Shown: positions 18,062 through 26,308 of the stretch, piece after piece
Position numbering within the stretch: position 1 is the first letter of the stretch
Layout of the letters: every line of letters starts with the position of its first letter
Assembly: GCF_003584135.1 (NCBI RefSeq)
Contig: NZ_QXFI01000033.1
Span: 408,113-472,112, forward strand
Length of the DNA stretch: 64,000 nucleotides
Direction: 5' to 3'
From: Flagellimonas pelagia
GTDB taxonomy: Bacteria > Bacteroidota > Bacteroidia > Flavobacteriales > Flavobacteriaceae
The notes under the pieces: model-generated
Database searches by the model: none
Told to the model about the DNA's origin: nothing
The model's input: the letters and a program-made list of their open reading frames with translations, nothing else
Program-made: the position numbers and the translations under genes

Positions 18062-19162
18062 ATGCTACAACGTTTTTTTATTTTTTGTTCAGGAGCCGAT
18101 ACTGAAATTCTAAAAACCTGCTCCAACGGGGAACAGAACAAATATGCCGGTATTGGCGCCACGGTATTCTTCACTGCCGTTATGGCTTTTATTGCCAGTG
18201 GTTATGCCCTTTACACAGTATTTGACAATATCTACACGTCCATCTTTTTTGGGTTGATATGGGGTCTGTTGATCTTTAATCTGGACCGATATATTGTGTC
18301 CACCATCAAAAAGAGGGACAATTTTAAAAGTGAACTGCTACAGGCCGCACCGAGGATCATTTTGGCGATTATCATTGCCGTGGTCATTTCCAAACCGTTG
18401 GAAATGAAAATCTTTGAAAAGGAAATCAACCAAGTGCTCTTGGAAGAAAAGAACTCCATGACCTTGAACAACAAGGAGCAATTGGCCCTGCAATACACAC
18501 CTAAAATCCAAAGTCTTAATCAGGACATTGCCAACCTGAAGGGAGAAATCGCCACCAAAGAAGCCGAAACCAACGCCTTATACGACACTTATATTTCCGA
18601 GGCCGAAGGTACTGCCGGAACAGGTCTTTTGGGCAAGGGACCCGTTTACAAGGAAAAACGTGATAAACACGATGCTGCCTTGGCGGAACTCAACACCTTA
18701 AAGGAAACCAACACAGCCAAAATAGCAGGAATTGAAGCTCAAATTGTTGCCCTGGAAACGGATTATAACTCGGCGGTGACCAACTCCCAGCCCATCATCG
18801 ATGGTTTTGATGGACTTATGGCGCGCATCAATGCCTTGGGTAAATTACCTTGGTTCCCTTCCTTCTTTATCTTTTTGCTGTTCTTGGCCATCGAAACGGC
18901 CCCCATCATTGCCAAACTGTTGGCACCAAAAGGGGAATACGACTTCAAGTTTGAAGAGCAGGAAAGTGTGGTGGCCACTTGGGTGACCCAAAAAGTGGAA
19001 CAACGCAAACTGTTGTTGGCCACCGATGGGGAAATCAATGAAAAGATCTACACCGACATCAAGAACGAGGAAGAACTGTACCGTTACAAAAAACAAAAAG
19101 CAGAGGAATTGTTGCGGCTGCAGGCCGACTCCTTCCACAATGTGCAGGTAAAGGGCTTATAG
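18062..19162 (+). CDS. DUF4407 domain membrane protein
   Basis: The 366-residue protein opens with FFIFCSGADTEILKTCS and has helices at about 30-50, 57-77 and 96-116. A long predicted coiled-coil region with many Glu/Lys/Asn follows (about 120-250). A fourth helix (PSFFIFLLFLAIETAPIIAKLL, near 265-285) and a charged tail end the protein. This is the layout of DUF4407, a family of unknown function. No partner gene is evident: it is flanked by a terminator upstream and an AT-rich cassette-like gene downstream. Confidence 0.85.
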   Translation: MLQRFFIFCSGADTEILKTCSNGEQNKYAGIGATVFFTAVMAFIASGYALYTVFDNIYTSIFFGLIWGLLIFNLDRYIVSTIKKRDNFKSELLQAAPRIILAIIIAVVISKPLEMKIFEKEINQVLLEEKNSMTLNNKEQLALQYTPKIQSLNQDIANLKGEIATKEAETNALYDTYISEAEGTAGTGLLGKGPVYKEKRDKHDAALAELNTLKETNTAKIAGIEAQIVALETDYNSAVTNSQPIIDGFDGLMARINALGKLPWFPSFFIFLLFLAIETAPIIAKLLAPKGEYDFKFEEQESVVATWVTQKVEQRKLLLATDGEINEKIYTDIKNEEELYRYKKQKAEELLRLQADSFHNVQVKGL

Positions 19163-19279
19163 CCAAATTTGTGCCCAAAGCCCAATGATCTCACTACGTT
19201 ATCAATTTAAAAAGGATGTTCATCCATTGGCGATGGAATTTTAACCGGAAAAACCCTAACGTCACTTATCGGTCGATAT

Positions 19280-19317
19280 AATTCATTGAAACGAATCATA
19301 TCTTTAACGTTATGGGC
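19280..19317 (+). repeat. 5' flank of AT-rich cassette-like gene (copy 1)
   Basis: The motif AATTCATT...GAATCATATC...AACGTTATGGGC recurs in closely related form at 25378-25417, before another AT-rich gene. The end GTTATGGGC (19309-19317) is an imperfect inverted match (7 of 9) to GCTCATAGC at 20798-20806, after the gene. Confidence 0.5.
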
Positions 19318-19338
19318 AATTAAAATACAACTAGACTA

Positions 19339-20787
19339 ATGAAAAGATATATTTCAATAATAGTAATAATTATAACTCTTTGTGTTTCCTGCAAAAACAA
19401 AACCAACTCAAATGACATAGTCAACTCTTTGAAAAACAGACTTGAATCCTATATGGTCGAGTGTAATGAAAATGGGCTTTCTGCAAGCGTTTTAGTCGCC
19501 AAAGACGGAGAAATACTTTACTCTGGTGGCGTTGGACTAAGAAACAAAAACGAAAATCTTCCTGTAACTGAAGAAACCATTTTCACAATAGGTTCATTGA
19601 CAAAGCAGTTTACAGCAACTGCTATTCTAAAACTACAAGAAGAAGATAAATTATCGGTACACGATTCCATTTACAAATTTTTTGAAAATGTGCCGAAGGA
19701 CAAACAAAACATTACTATTCATCAATTACTTACCCATACTTCAGGAATAGTGGGAAATCTTGGTTACGGAGTGGATTTCGTTCCCATCTCAAAAGAGAAG
19801 TTTTTAAGCGAAGTTTATAATTCACCATTAGATTTTGAACCGGGAAAACAATTTAGTTATTCCAACGTGGGTTACAGTATTTTAGCTATGATAATTGAAA
19901 AAGTTACGCAAACAGATTATGAGACCTATTTGCAGGAAAATCTTTTTCAAAAAGCAGGTATGAAACATACGGGTTATCTTTTCCCAAAATGGGATACAAC
20001 GCAAATTGCCCACGGTTATAAATGCGGGGAAGATTGGGGAACCCACCTTATGAAATGGCAAGCAGATTCAAATCAAATATCATGGCATTTAAAAGGCAAT
20101 GGAGGAATACTTTCCAATCCTTCCGATTTGTATAAATGGTATAAAGCATTAAAAGAAAATAAAATAATTTCTAAAAAATCATTTGAGCAACTCACTTTTC
20201 CCCACGTAAAGGAAAATGAATCGGGAGATTCACACTATGCATACGGATGGACCATAATGAATAATGACAGGAATACAAAAATTATAGCACACAACGGCTC
20301 AAATGGTGTTTTTTATGCCGATTTCATACAACTACCTATAGAAAATACTGTAATCATTTATATGACCAACGAATTAAGATACGACACTCAAATTGTTGCG
20401 TGGGAAATAGAGCAATTACTTTTTAAGGAAAACTATACTCCCATTGTACCTAAAATGAAAAGCATAAAACATGGCAGTACCGATATTACAAGTAAACAAC
20501 TTGAAATCATACATCAGTTTGTAGAACTAATTTTGACCGATGATGAGAACATTGATGATTTCATCAACAAACATGTCGCTAGTAAAGAAAGAGAACGAAG
20601 ATTCAAAATGTGGATGAAGGACATGCAGAAAGAGTTTTTGGAATATCGATTGAAACATATTTTAGAATATGGGGATATGAGCTACGATATTGTTTTGGAA
20701 TCGAAAGATGGAAAAATTGTTGATTTAACCCCATGTTTTGACCTGCAATTCAATGAAAGTAATCAAATTGTGGCTTTCGGATGGTAA
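19339..20787 (+). CDS. Serine hydrolase lipoprotein, class C beta-lactamase-like fold
   Basis: The 482-residue protein has a lipoprotein signal (MKRYISIIVIIITLCVSCKN, Cys18). Catalytic signatures of the serine beta-lactamase-like superfamily are present: SLTK (Ser86, Lys89), YSN (Tyr174) and HNGSNG near residue 320. A C-terminal extension (about 375-482) is uncharacterised. Such proteins are mostly peptidases or esterases; beta-lactam hydrolysis cannot be inferred. The gene is visibly more AT-rich than its neighbours and carries flanking motifs shared with the DUF6090 gene at 25440, which suggests recent acquisition. Confidence 0.88.
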   Translation: MKRYISIIVIIITLCVSCKNKTNSNDIVNSLKNRLESYMVECNENGLSASVLVAKDGEILYSGGVGLRNKNENLPVTEETIFTIGSLTKQFTATAILKLQEEDKLSVHDSIYKFFENVPKDKQNITIHQLLTHTSGIVGNLGYGVDFVPISKEKFLSEVYNSPLDFEPGKQFSYSNVGYSILAMIIEKVTQTDYETYLQENLFQKAGMKHTGYLFPKWDTTQIAHGYKCGEDWGTHLMKWQADSNQISWHLKGNGGILSNPSDLYKWYKALKENKIISKKSFEQLTFPHVKENESGDSHYAYGWTIMNNDRNTKIIAHNGSNGVFYADFIQLPIENTVIIYMTNELRYDTQIVAWEIEQLLFKENYTPIVPKMKSIKHGSTDITSKQLEIIHQFVELILTDDENIDDFINKHVASKERERRFKMWMKDMQKEFLEYRLKHILEYGDMSYDIVLESKDGKIVDLTPCFDLQFNESNQIVAFGW

Positions 20788-20797
20788 ATCAAAAACA

Positions 20798-20815
20798 GCT
20801 CATAGCAATGTATAA
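20798..20815 (+). repeat. 3' flank of AT-rich cassette-like gene (copy 1)
   Basis: GCTCATAGC is followed directly by AATGTATAA. The second cassette-like gene has AAGCACAAC followed directly by the same AATGTATAA at 26200-26217. The first 9-mer is an imperfect inverted copy of the 5' flank at 19309-19317. From here to 21004 I see no gene. Confidence 0.5.
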
Positions 20816-21004
20816 AAATCATAGCAACACAAGTAATAAATTGATGGATTGTAAACCGCTTCAACTTTTTTGTAACTGACAGGAAAGTGCCACGCAGTCG
20901 GCTACTATTCTTATACTCACCGATAAGTGTAATTCTTTTTTTGGCTTCATTAAATCATCAGTACATCCCCTGTGGCAGAAATTCAAAAAGGATCATTTGG
21001 GGCA

Positions 21005-22774
21005 CTAATCCACAATTCCCATTTTTTTCAGGAGGAAAGAGGCATTCATGTTCTGGCAAATGCCTTCCTTAAAACGGTAGTCAAAATAGAGTTCCCCGTT
21101 TACGATCTGGGCATCAAAATAATGGTTTTCCACTTGTGGGAGTTCATTGGCCAAGGTACATAGGCTCAAATCGTGGGTAGCGACCAATCCCGTGGCTCCG
21201 GAGCGCACCAGCTTTTCCACAAATTTTTTGGAGCCTTCAGCCTTGTCCACACTATTGGTCCCTTTCAAGATCTCATCGAGGACCACAAAACAATTGCCTT
21301 TTTCCAGTTCGTCCACAATGTATTTCAACCGCTTCAACTCTGCATAGAAATACGAGGTTTCATCCGCAAGGGAATCCGAGGAACGCATACTGGTGAGCAA
21401 TCGAATTGGTTGGTATTGCACCTCTTTTCCTTTGACAGGCAACCCCATGTTGGCCATGACGATCTGTAGGGCCACCGCACGCAAAAAAGTACTTTTCCCG
21501 GCCATATTGGCACCGGTCACGATACTGAATCGGCCTTCATCCAAGGAAAAGTCGTTGAGCACGTTCTTTTTTGGGTCCACCAAAGGATGACCCACCGCTT
21601 TGGCCTGCAAGGTCATCGGTCCATCGGTGATTTGTGGATACGTGTGATCAAGATGATTGAATGCATAATTGCCCAAGGAGTTGTAGGCATCAAAATAGGC
21701 AATGGCCTCGAACCAACCTTCCACTTGTTTGCCATATGTACCGATCCAGTTTTCTACTTGGTAAGCAAAATACAGGCTCCACAAGGCAAGACCCTGACCG
21801 AACATCATAATCAACAAGTTGTTCTGCTGGTCCAACATGGCCATATGTCTGGTGAATTTCTTCAATATCTTAGAGGTCTTTTCCCCATCCAAGATCAATT
21901 TTTGTTGTAGATTCCGAAGCAGCTCCGAAGCAAATTCCTTTTGCTCCAGTTCCGAAATCAATTTTTGATATTGCTCTATGGTATCTTGGGCTTTGGACAC
22001 ATCGGAAGAGAAGCGCAAAATGTTTTTGCCGTACCGTCCCACGATTCCGACCCCAACCACATACCAATACAACACCACCACCTCGGGAATCCATCCAGAA
22101 AGAGCAGCAATGACCAGACCGATAGAACCCAAAGCAAATGCCGGGGCCACATATTTGATCCATTTAGGCACAAAGGCCACATGTTCCTTCAACCACTTGG
22201 AAACCACATGGTGGGGTACTTCGGGATGCGTACCTCCTGCCAATGCAGAGAACCGTTGGCGCCATTCGGGCAACTGGGCCAATTCTTGAATGGCCTCTTG
22301 CTTTTTGGTAATATCCTTTGGATATCCATCCAATAAAAGACCTGCAAAAACTTGGCTCCCCTGTTTCAATGCTGTTCTGTTGGCATATTGATAAAAGGAA
22401 CCTCGACCAAAAAGATCCAAATCTTGGGCATACGGATGTTCGGGCACCAAAAATTCCTTTCCATCTGGCAAATGATGAAATCGGCGGGCGGCCACTTCCA
22501 GTTCCGTGTTGTTGATGGCAATCAATCGCTCTACATACCCTTTTTGCCATTTTAGGTCACTGTACCTAGAAACGAGATATAAAAACCCCGCCAATCCCAA
22601 AGGGAAAATCCAATACACCAAGCTGGTCGTCCAGAGAAAATACATCGCCAAACCCGTTATCACAAAAACGAGCAGTCGCAATGAAGCCAATAGGGCCAAT
22701 TGCTTTTTTAACCGTTTGAGTTCTTCGTTATGCTTGTCCCGTTGCTGGGTATAAAAAATCGTAATCCCGTCCAT
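21005..22774 (-). CDS. Membrane-anchored MutS-family ATPase
   Basis: The 589-residue protein has the MutS C-terminal ATPase: Walker A GANMAGKSTFL near 420-430, FVVLDEILKGTNSVDKAEG (Walker B and signature) near 490-510, and the switch His in VATHDLSL. Upstream is a degenerate MutS core. The mismatch-recognition domain is absent. Two hydrophobic pairs (about 33-68 and 206-247) look like membrane helices, which is unusual for a DNA repair ATPase. A role in mismatch repair is therefore doubtful. It is the last of six tightly packed genes (25272 to 21005). Confidence 0.85.
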   Translation of the reverse strand: MDGITIFYTQQRDKHNEELKRLKKQLALLASLRLLVFVITGLAMYFLWTTSLVYWIFPLGLAGFLYLVSRYSDLKWQKGYVERLIAINNTELEVAARRFHHLPDGKEFLVPEHPYAQDLDLFGRGSFYQYANRTALKQGSQVFAGLLLDGYPKDITKKQEAIQELAQLPEWRQRFSALAGGTHPEVPHHVVSKWLKEHVAFVPKWIKYVAPAFALGSIGLVIAALSGWIPEVVVLYWYVVGVGIVGRYGKNILRFSSDVSKAQDTIEQYQKLISELEQKEFASELLRNLQQKLILDGEKTSKILKKFTRHMAMLDQQNNLLIMMFGQGLALWSLYFAYQVENWIGTYGKQVEGWFEAIAYFDAYNSLGNYAFNHLDHTYPQITDGPMTLQAKAVGHPLVDPKKNVLNDFSLDEGRFSIVTGANMAGKSTFLRAVALQIVMANMGLPVKGKEVQYQPIRLLTSMRSSDSLADETSYFYAELKRLKYIVDELEKGNCFVVLDEILKGTNSVDKAEGSKKFVEKLVRSGATGLVATHDLSLCTLANELPQVENHYFDAQIVNGELYFDYRFKEGICQNMNASFLLKKMGIVD

Positions 22775-22780
22775 TCAGAT

Positions 22781-23140
22781 TTACTGTAGGTCTTTCAATT
22801 CTTGTTGTAGTTTTTTGGTGAGGCTGGCAACCACCAGTTCATAGGAATGGTCTACCAATTCCCTGATCAGTTGGGGAGGCAATTGTTCCACATACAAGGT
22901 GTTCCAATGTACCTTGCTCATATGGTAGCCCGGGGTAATGATCCCATCATAAGTTTCACGCAATTCTTCGGACCGTTCGGGATCACACTTGAGGTTACAT
23001 TGGGAGGGTACACGCTCCAAGGGCACCAAAGCGAACATTTTCCCCATGACCTTGAAGACCAAAGTCTCTGCATCAAAAGGGAATTCTTCCGTTACGCCTT
23101 TTTTGACGATGCAATACTCCCTCAGTTCCTCCACGTTCAT
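22781..23140 (-). CDS. MmcQ/YjbR family protein
   Basis: The 119-residue protein has the YjbR pattern: MNVEELREYCIVKKGVTEEF, a central KVMGKMFALVPLE with CNLKCDPE, then a C-terminal MSKVHWNTLYVEQLPPQLI and DHSYELV. The fold resembles CyaY-like DNA-binding domains, but function is not established. It lies 6 nt upstream of the MutS-like gene and 2 nt downstream of the Dabb lipoprotein gene. Confidence 0.9.
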   Translation of the reverse strand: MNVEELREYCIVKKGVTEEFPFDAETLVFKVMGKMFALVPLERVPSQCNLKCDPERSEELRETYDGIITPGYHMSKVHWNTLYVEQLPPQLIRELVDHSYELVVASLTKKLQQELKDLQ

Positions 23141-23142
23141 GG

Positions 23143-23541
23143 TCAGATGCCTTCAGAATCGTACACGATCACCTTCTCCCACAAATCCTGACACTCCTCG
23201 ATAAAGATCAAATGGGGAGGTTCTGTTTGATAGGCCGCTTGATCTTCCGCAGACTCAAAAGTCAAGATCAAGGAATACGTAAAGGAATCGTCCACCACGT
23301 CACGAGTGGCCTTGGGTGCGGTGCCAATAAATTTGGTCTTGGCATATTGGGAGTTCTCCAAGAACTTCTTCAACGAGGCCTCGAACTTAACCCTATCTGC
23401 ATGGTTGTTGGGTTCTTTGAACCAAAAATAGACGACGTGGGTAAAGGTGGGATCAAAATTACTGTTCATTTCGTTTTTGAATTGTACACAACTGGAGGCA
23501 AATACACCCACCAATAGTAAGATTACGATTTTGATTTTCAT
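23143..23541 (-). CDS. Dabb (stress-responsive A/B barrel) lipoprotein
   Basis: The 132-residue protein has a lipoprotein signal (MKIKIVILLLVGVFASSCVQ, Cys18). The A/B-barrel domain starts at FTHVVYFWFKEPNN and includes FTYSLILTFES and a conserved YQTEPPHLIFIEE. Dabb domains form dimeric barrels and include stress proteins and some cyclases; the role of lipidated versions is unknown. It is a member of the six-gene operon ending in the MutS-like gene. Confidence 0.87.
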   Translation of the reverse strand: MKIKIVILLLVGVFASSCVQFKNEMNSNFDPTFTHVVYFWFKEPNNHADRVKFEASLKKFLENSQYAKTKFIGTAPKATRDVVDDSFTYSLILTFESAEDQAAYQTEPPHLIFIEECQDLWEKVIVYDSEGI

Positions 23542-23547
23542 GGTTGT

Positions 23548-24171
23548 TTATTCTTCTATAAATTGTTTTTCCCTGTTCGATATTTCCAAAGAGGAGTAGT
23601 CCAGCTTCCACCCGATGGTCTCCACTATCTTCTCCACCACAAAAACGGCCTGCAAGGCTTCTTTCCTTGCTGTTTCCATCAAACCGCTTTCCGGTATTTT
23701 TTGTTTGATGTGGTCCTTGGCCTCTTGATTCAATTTGGTAAGGTCCGTGGGTGAAAAACTATTGAAAATACCGTTCTTGATATCGTAAAATTGAAGATCT
23801 GGCTCAATCGACAGGACTTCCGGTTGCGGAAAATGGCTTAAAATAATCTTGCGCTTGTCGTTGTCCGCCTTCAATTCCAATTTATTCAAATCATACCCGA
23901 TATGTGCCTTTGCCTTGATCACGATCAACGCTTTCTTTTTGCTTTTGAACAGGCTCATAAAACTGTCCTTGGTGTTTTCGTAGTGATAGATTTCGGCAAA
24001 ATCCCCTTCCACGGAAACCAACTTGCACACACTGCGGATCTTGTTCAAAATAACGGTGGACTGCTGTTCGGTGATTTCCTTGCTCTTCTTCTTTCCAAAA
24101 AAGGAATAGACCCAATACATCAATATTGCACCCAAAATCAGTCCCAAAATGCTGTCGATCACTTCGCCCAT
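23548..24171 (-). CDS. DUF4230 domain protein
   Basis: The 207-residue protein has one N-terminal helix (SILGLILGAILMYWVYSFFG) and a soluble domain typical of DUF4230: KKKALIVIKAKAHIGYDLNKL, then ILSHFPQPEVLSIEPDLQFYD, then a charged helical end. The function is unknown. It lies 1 nt after the DUF4260 gene and 6 nt before the Dabb gene. Confidence 0.85.
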   Translation of the reverse strand: MGEVIDSILGLILGAILMYWVYSFFGKKKSKEITEQQSTVILNKIRSVCKLVSVEGDFAEIYHYENTKDSFMSLFKSKKKALIVIKAKAHIGYDLNKLELKADNDKRKIILSHFPQPEVLSIEPDLQFYDIKNGIFNSFSPTDLTKLNQEAKDHIKQKIPESGLMETARKEALQAVFVVEKIVETIGWKLDYSSLEISNREKQFIEE

Positions 24172-24172
24172 A

Positions 24173-24523
24173 TCAATTGCCTATTTCACCCAAATGGGTA
24201 AACTTGAATCCTTTGTCATATTTCAGTCCGTAGCCCATGGCCCTGTCCAATGCGGAATGCGAAAACAGGATGATTCCAACGAGCTGGCATAAAGGTATTG
24301 AAAAGTAGACACCCGCCAAGTAGACCAAAATGGCCAACCCTTTGTGATGAAACAGATTGTAGGTGAGCGCGCCTATCTTGTTGTTGAAAAGATAGCCGAC
24401 CATCCCAATATCCGGGGCCAAGATCAGGACCAGAAACCACCACCAGGCGTAGTCCAATTGGTTGAACAGATAAATACCCAACACGAACATGAGCACTTCC
24501 TCCAATTTTAGAACGGTCTTCAT
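24173..24523 (-). CDS. DUF4260 domain membrane protein
   Basis: The 116-residue protein has three to four predicted helices (about 8-20, 25-45, 60-75 and 78-95). It has the DUF4260 residues FLVLILAPDIGMVGYL, YNLFHHKGLAI and HSALDRAMGYGLKY. The function is unknown. It overlaps the cyclase gene by 4 nt and is followed after 1 nt by DUF4230, so it is translationally coupled in the operon. Confidence 0.87.
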   Translation of the reverse strand: MKTVLKLEEVLMFVLGIYLFNQLDYAWWWFLVLILAPDIGMVGYLFNNKIGALTYNLFHHKGLAILVYLAGVYFSIPLCQLVGIILFSHSALDRAMGYGLKYDKGFKFTHLGEIGN

Positions 24524-25272
24524 TTTTCTTCGATTTTATAGAGTACGGGGCGACTGGGACTGGCATCATTTTCAAAAGGTGCCACTTGAAGGTTCAAAAA
24601 GTAGGTGCCGTCCTTTACCTTGTTCGGCACATAGATCAGTTCCGTGATGGTGGCCTTTTCACGAGGCTTTCCTTTGATGTTCCAAAAGGCATTATGGCAC
24701 AAAAGTGCGCCACCGTCCCGTTCCTTGTCGACAGAAGGCAGGTCGATCAACAAATGCTCAACTCCTTTTTTTACCAAATAACGGGCCGCTTCTTCCAATA
24801 GGTAAGGCGGATTGGTATCGGAATAGTTTCGGGAGCGTTTCTCCTTGGTGTTGGGTATGGTGCGGATGACCACGGCTTCCCTTTTTTTGTTGCCCAAAGC
24901 GTATTGCAACTGCTTTTCGGAAATGATAAAATCGTCCCCCATTTGTTCGGGGGCCACGGTGATCACTTCGGCCAAAAAGAAGAACTTTTTCAGTTTTTGG
25001 TTGATGGAATGAAACCCTTCGGTGATATGTCCCAAGCATTCCGTGTGGGTTACATGCGAATGCGGATTGAAAAAAATATCATTGAAATTGGTAGATGCGC
25101 CTTCCGTGACCTTGCCTACAAATCCCTCCTCGGCATGGGGCTCAATTTTGGGTGGGCCCAAATACCAGGCATTGATGTTGGCCTCCCCTCCCGAAATGGC
25201 GATGGAAATGTCCAACGGTTTGGAAAGGTCGATCTTGTAATTTTTGGAAAGGTGTTTTAGGGTTGCAATCAT
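24520..25272 (-). CDS. Cyclase family protein (kynurenine formamidase-like)
   Basis: The 250-residue protein shows the metal-binding pattern of the cyclase/KynB family in a variant form: NPHSHVTHTECLGH (near 68-81) in place of HxGTHxDxPxH, and later VEHLLIDLPSVDKERDGGAL. The family hydrolyses N-formylkynurenine and similar amides, but no tryptophan genes are near, so the substrate is open. It is the first gene of the six-gene minus-strand operon. Confidence 0.82.
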   Translation of the reverse strand: MIATLKHLSKNYKIDLSKPLDISIAISGGEANINAWYLGPPKIEPHAEEGFVGKVTEGASTNFNDIFFNPHSHVTHTECLGHITEGFHSINQKLKKFFFLAEVITVAPEQMGDDFIISEKQLQYALGNKKREAVVIRTIPNTKEKRSRNYSDTNPPYLLEEAARYLVKKGVEHLLIDLPSVDKERDGGALLCHNAFWNIKGKPREKATITELIYVPNKVKDGTYFLNLQVAPFENDASPSRPVLYKIEEK

Positions 25273-25377
25273 GTAATTGGACTTGTTGCAGTAATTAACT
25301 CAATTCCCTTGAGAAATGCAATACTAGCCAAGCAGAACTTTGATTTAAATCCAGTATCTTCACTTTTAGATTGGTGT

Positions 25378-25417
25378 AATTCATTAAAAATGAATCATAT
25401 CCAATAACGTTGTGCTT
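25378..25417 (+). repeat. 5' flank of AT-rich cassette-like gene (copy 2)
   Basis: AATTCATT...GAATCATATC...AACGTTGTGCTT matches the block at 19280-19317. GTTGTGCTT (25409-25417) is a perfect inverted copy of AAGCACAAC at 26200-26208 on the other side of the gene. Confidence 0.55.
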
Positions 25418-25439
25418 CATTATAACTGACCATTGACCA

Positions 25440-26189
25440 ATGATAAAATTCTTTAGAAAAATTAGACAAAATCTACTTTCAGAAGGCAAAACCGGAAGAT
25501 ACCTGAAATATGCCATTGGTGAAATCATCCTAGTTATGATTGGTATTCTATTGGCACTTCAAGTCAGCAACTGGAATCAAAACCGTATTGAGCAAAAAGA
25601 AGAAAAGGAGGTAATTACTAAACTTCACAAAGACTTCAAAGAAAATAAAAAGATTTTGAAAGATTTTTTAGTTGAAGTTAATAAACAAATGAATGCGCAA
25701 GAAACTTTAATGCATTTAATTGGAGCCTCAAAGGAAGAACTTTATAAACATAATTTAGACAGTATATTTTATGTTTCTTTCGGATATAGCGAAATAGCTT
25801 TTGCCGATAATACAATTGAAAATATTATACAAAGTGGTAAGTTAAACCTTTTAAAAAATCAAAAAATAACGGACTTACTGTATAAATGGAACACATTATC
25901 TGAAATTAGAAAAACCCGATTGACAAAACTGGATAATTGGTCGAATAACGAGCTTATACCCTATCTATTACCTAAAATATCTTTTAAACAAATGGATATG
26001 ACGAGTAATTATCCTTGGGCAGGAATTTCTAAAGTAAAACCAGATTACTACCCTTTGTTTCAAGAAATCACATTCGAAAATTATTTAGATAATAATCTTT
26101 GGTACTTTCAACAAGTTAAGGAACGTTGTCAAGAAACAGATATAATCATCGATAAAATAATTGAAGCCACTAAACCAAGCGTACAATGA
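25440..26189 (+). CDS. DUF6090 family membrane-anchored protein
   Basis: The 249-residue protein opens MIKFFRKIRQNLLSEGKTGR, then a single helix (AIGEIILVMIGILLALQVSNW, about 25-45), and a long charged helical domain. This is the layout of DUF6090, a Bacteroidota family of unknown function often present in many copies per genome. It is markedly AT-rich compared with its neighbours. It is bounded by a perfect 9-bp inverted pair at 25409 and 26200. Confidence 0.8.
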   Translation: MIKFFRKIRQNLLSEGKTGRYLKYAIGEIILVMIGILLALQVSNWNQNRIEQKEEKEVITKLHKDFKENKKILKDFLVEVNKQMNAQETLMHLIGASKEELYKHNLDSIFYVSFGYSEIAFADNTIENIIQSGKLNLLKNQKITDLLYKWNTLSEIRKTRLTKLDNWSNNELIPYLLPKISFKQMDMTSNYPWAGISKVKPDYYPLFQEITFENYLDNNLWYFQQVKERCQETDIIIDKIIEATKPSVQ

Positions 26190-26199
26190 CAAATAACGA

Positions 26200-26217
26200 A
26201 AGCACAACAATGTATAA
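26200..26217 (+). repeat. 3' flank of AT-rich cassette-like gene (copy 2)
   Basis: AAGCACAAC (26200-26208) is directly followed by AATGTATAA, the same 9-mer that follows the other cassette-like gene at 20807-20815. From here to 26308 I see no gene. Confidence 0.55.
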
Positions 26218-26308
26218 CCGCAATTAATCGCTAATTTAACCCTTAACTGACGGTTATACTAGACCGATATGAGCACCCTATACAATTGAGACATCAAATC
26301 AAACAAGG

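Noticed and set aside
19339..20787. Beta-lactamase resistance gene under BlaI control
   Set aside because: The nearest BlaI operon ends in a terminator at about 18000, and the DUF4407 gene lies between; the hydrolase belongs to a broad superfamily.
19280..26217. Classical integron cassettes
   Set aside because: AACGTT-type flanks recall attC core sites, but there is no integrase and no full attC structure; a cassette-like mechanism is kept only as an open idea.
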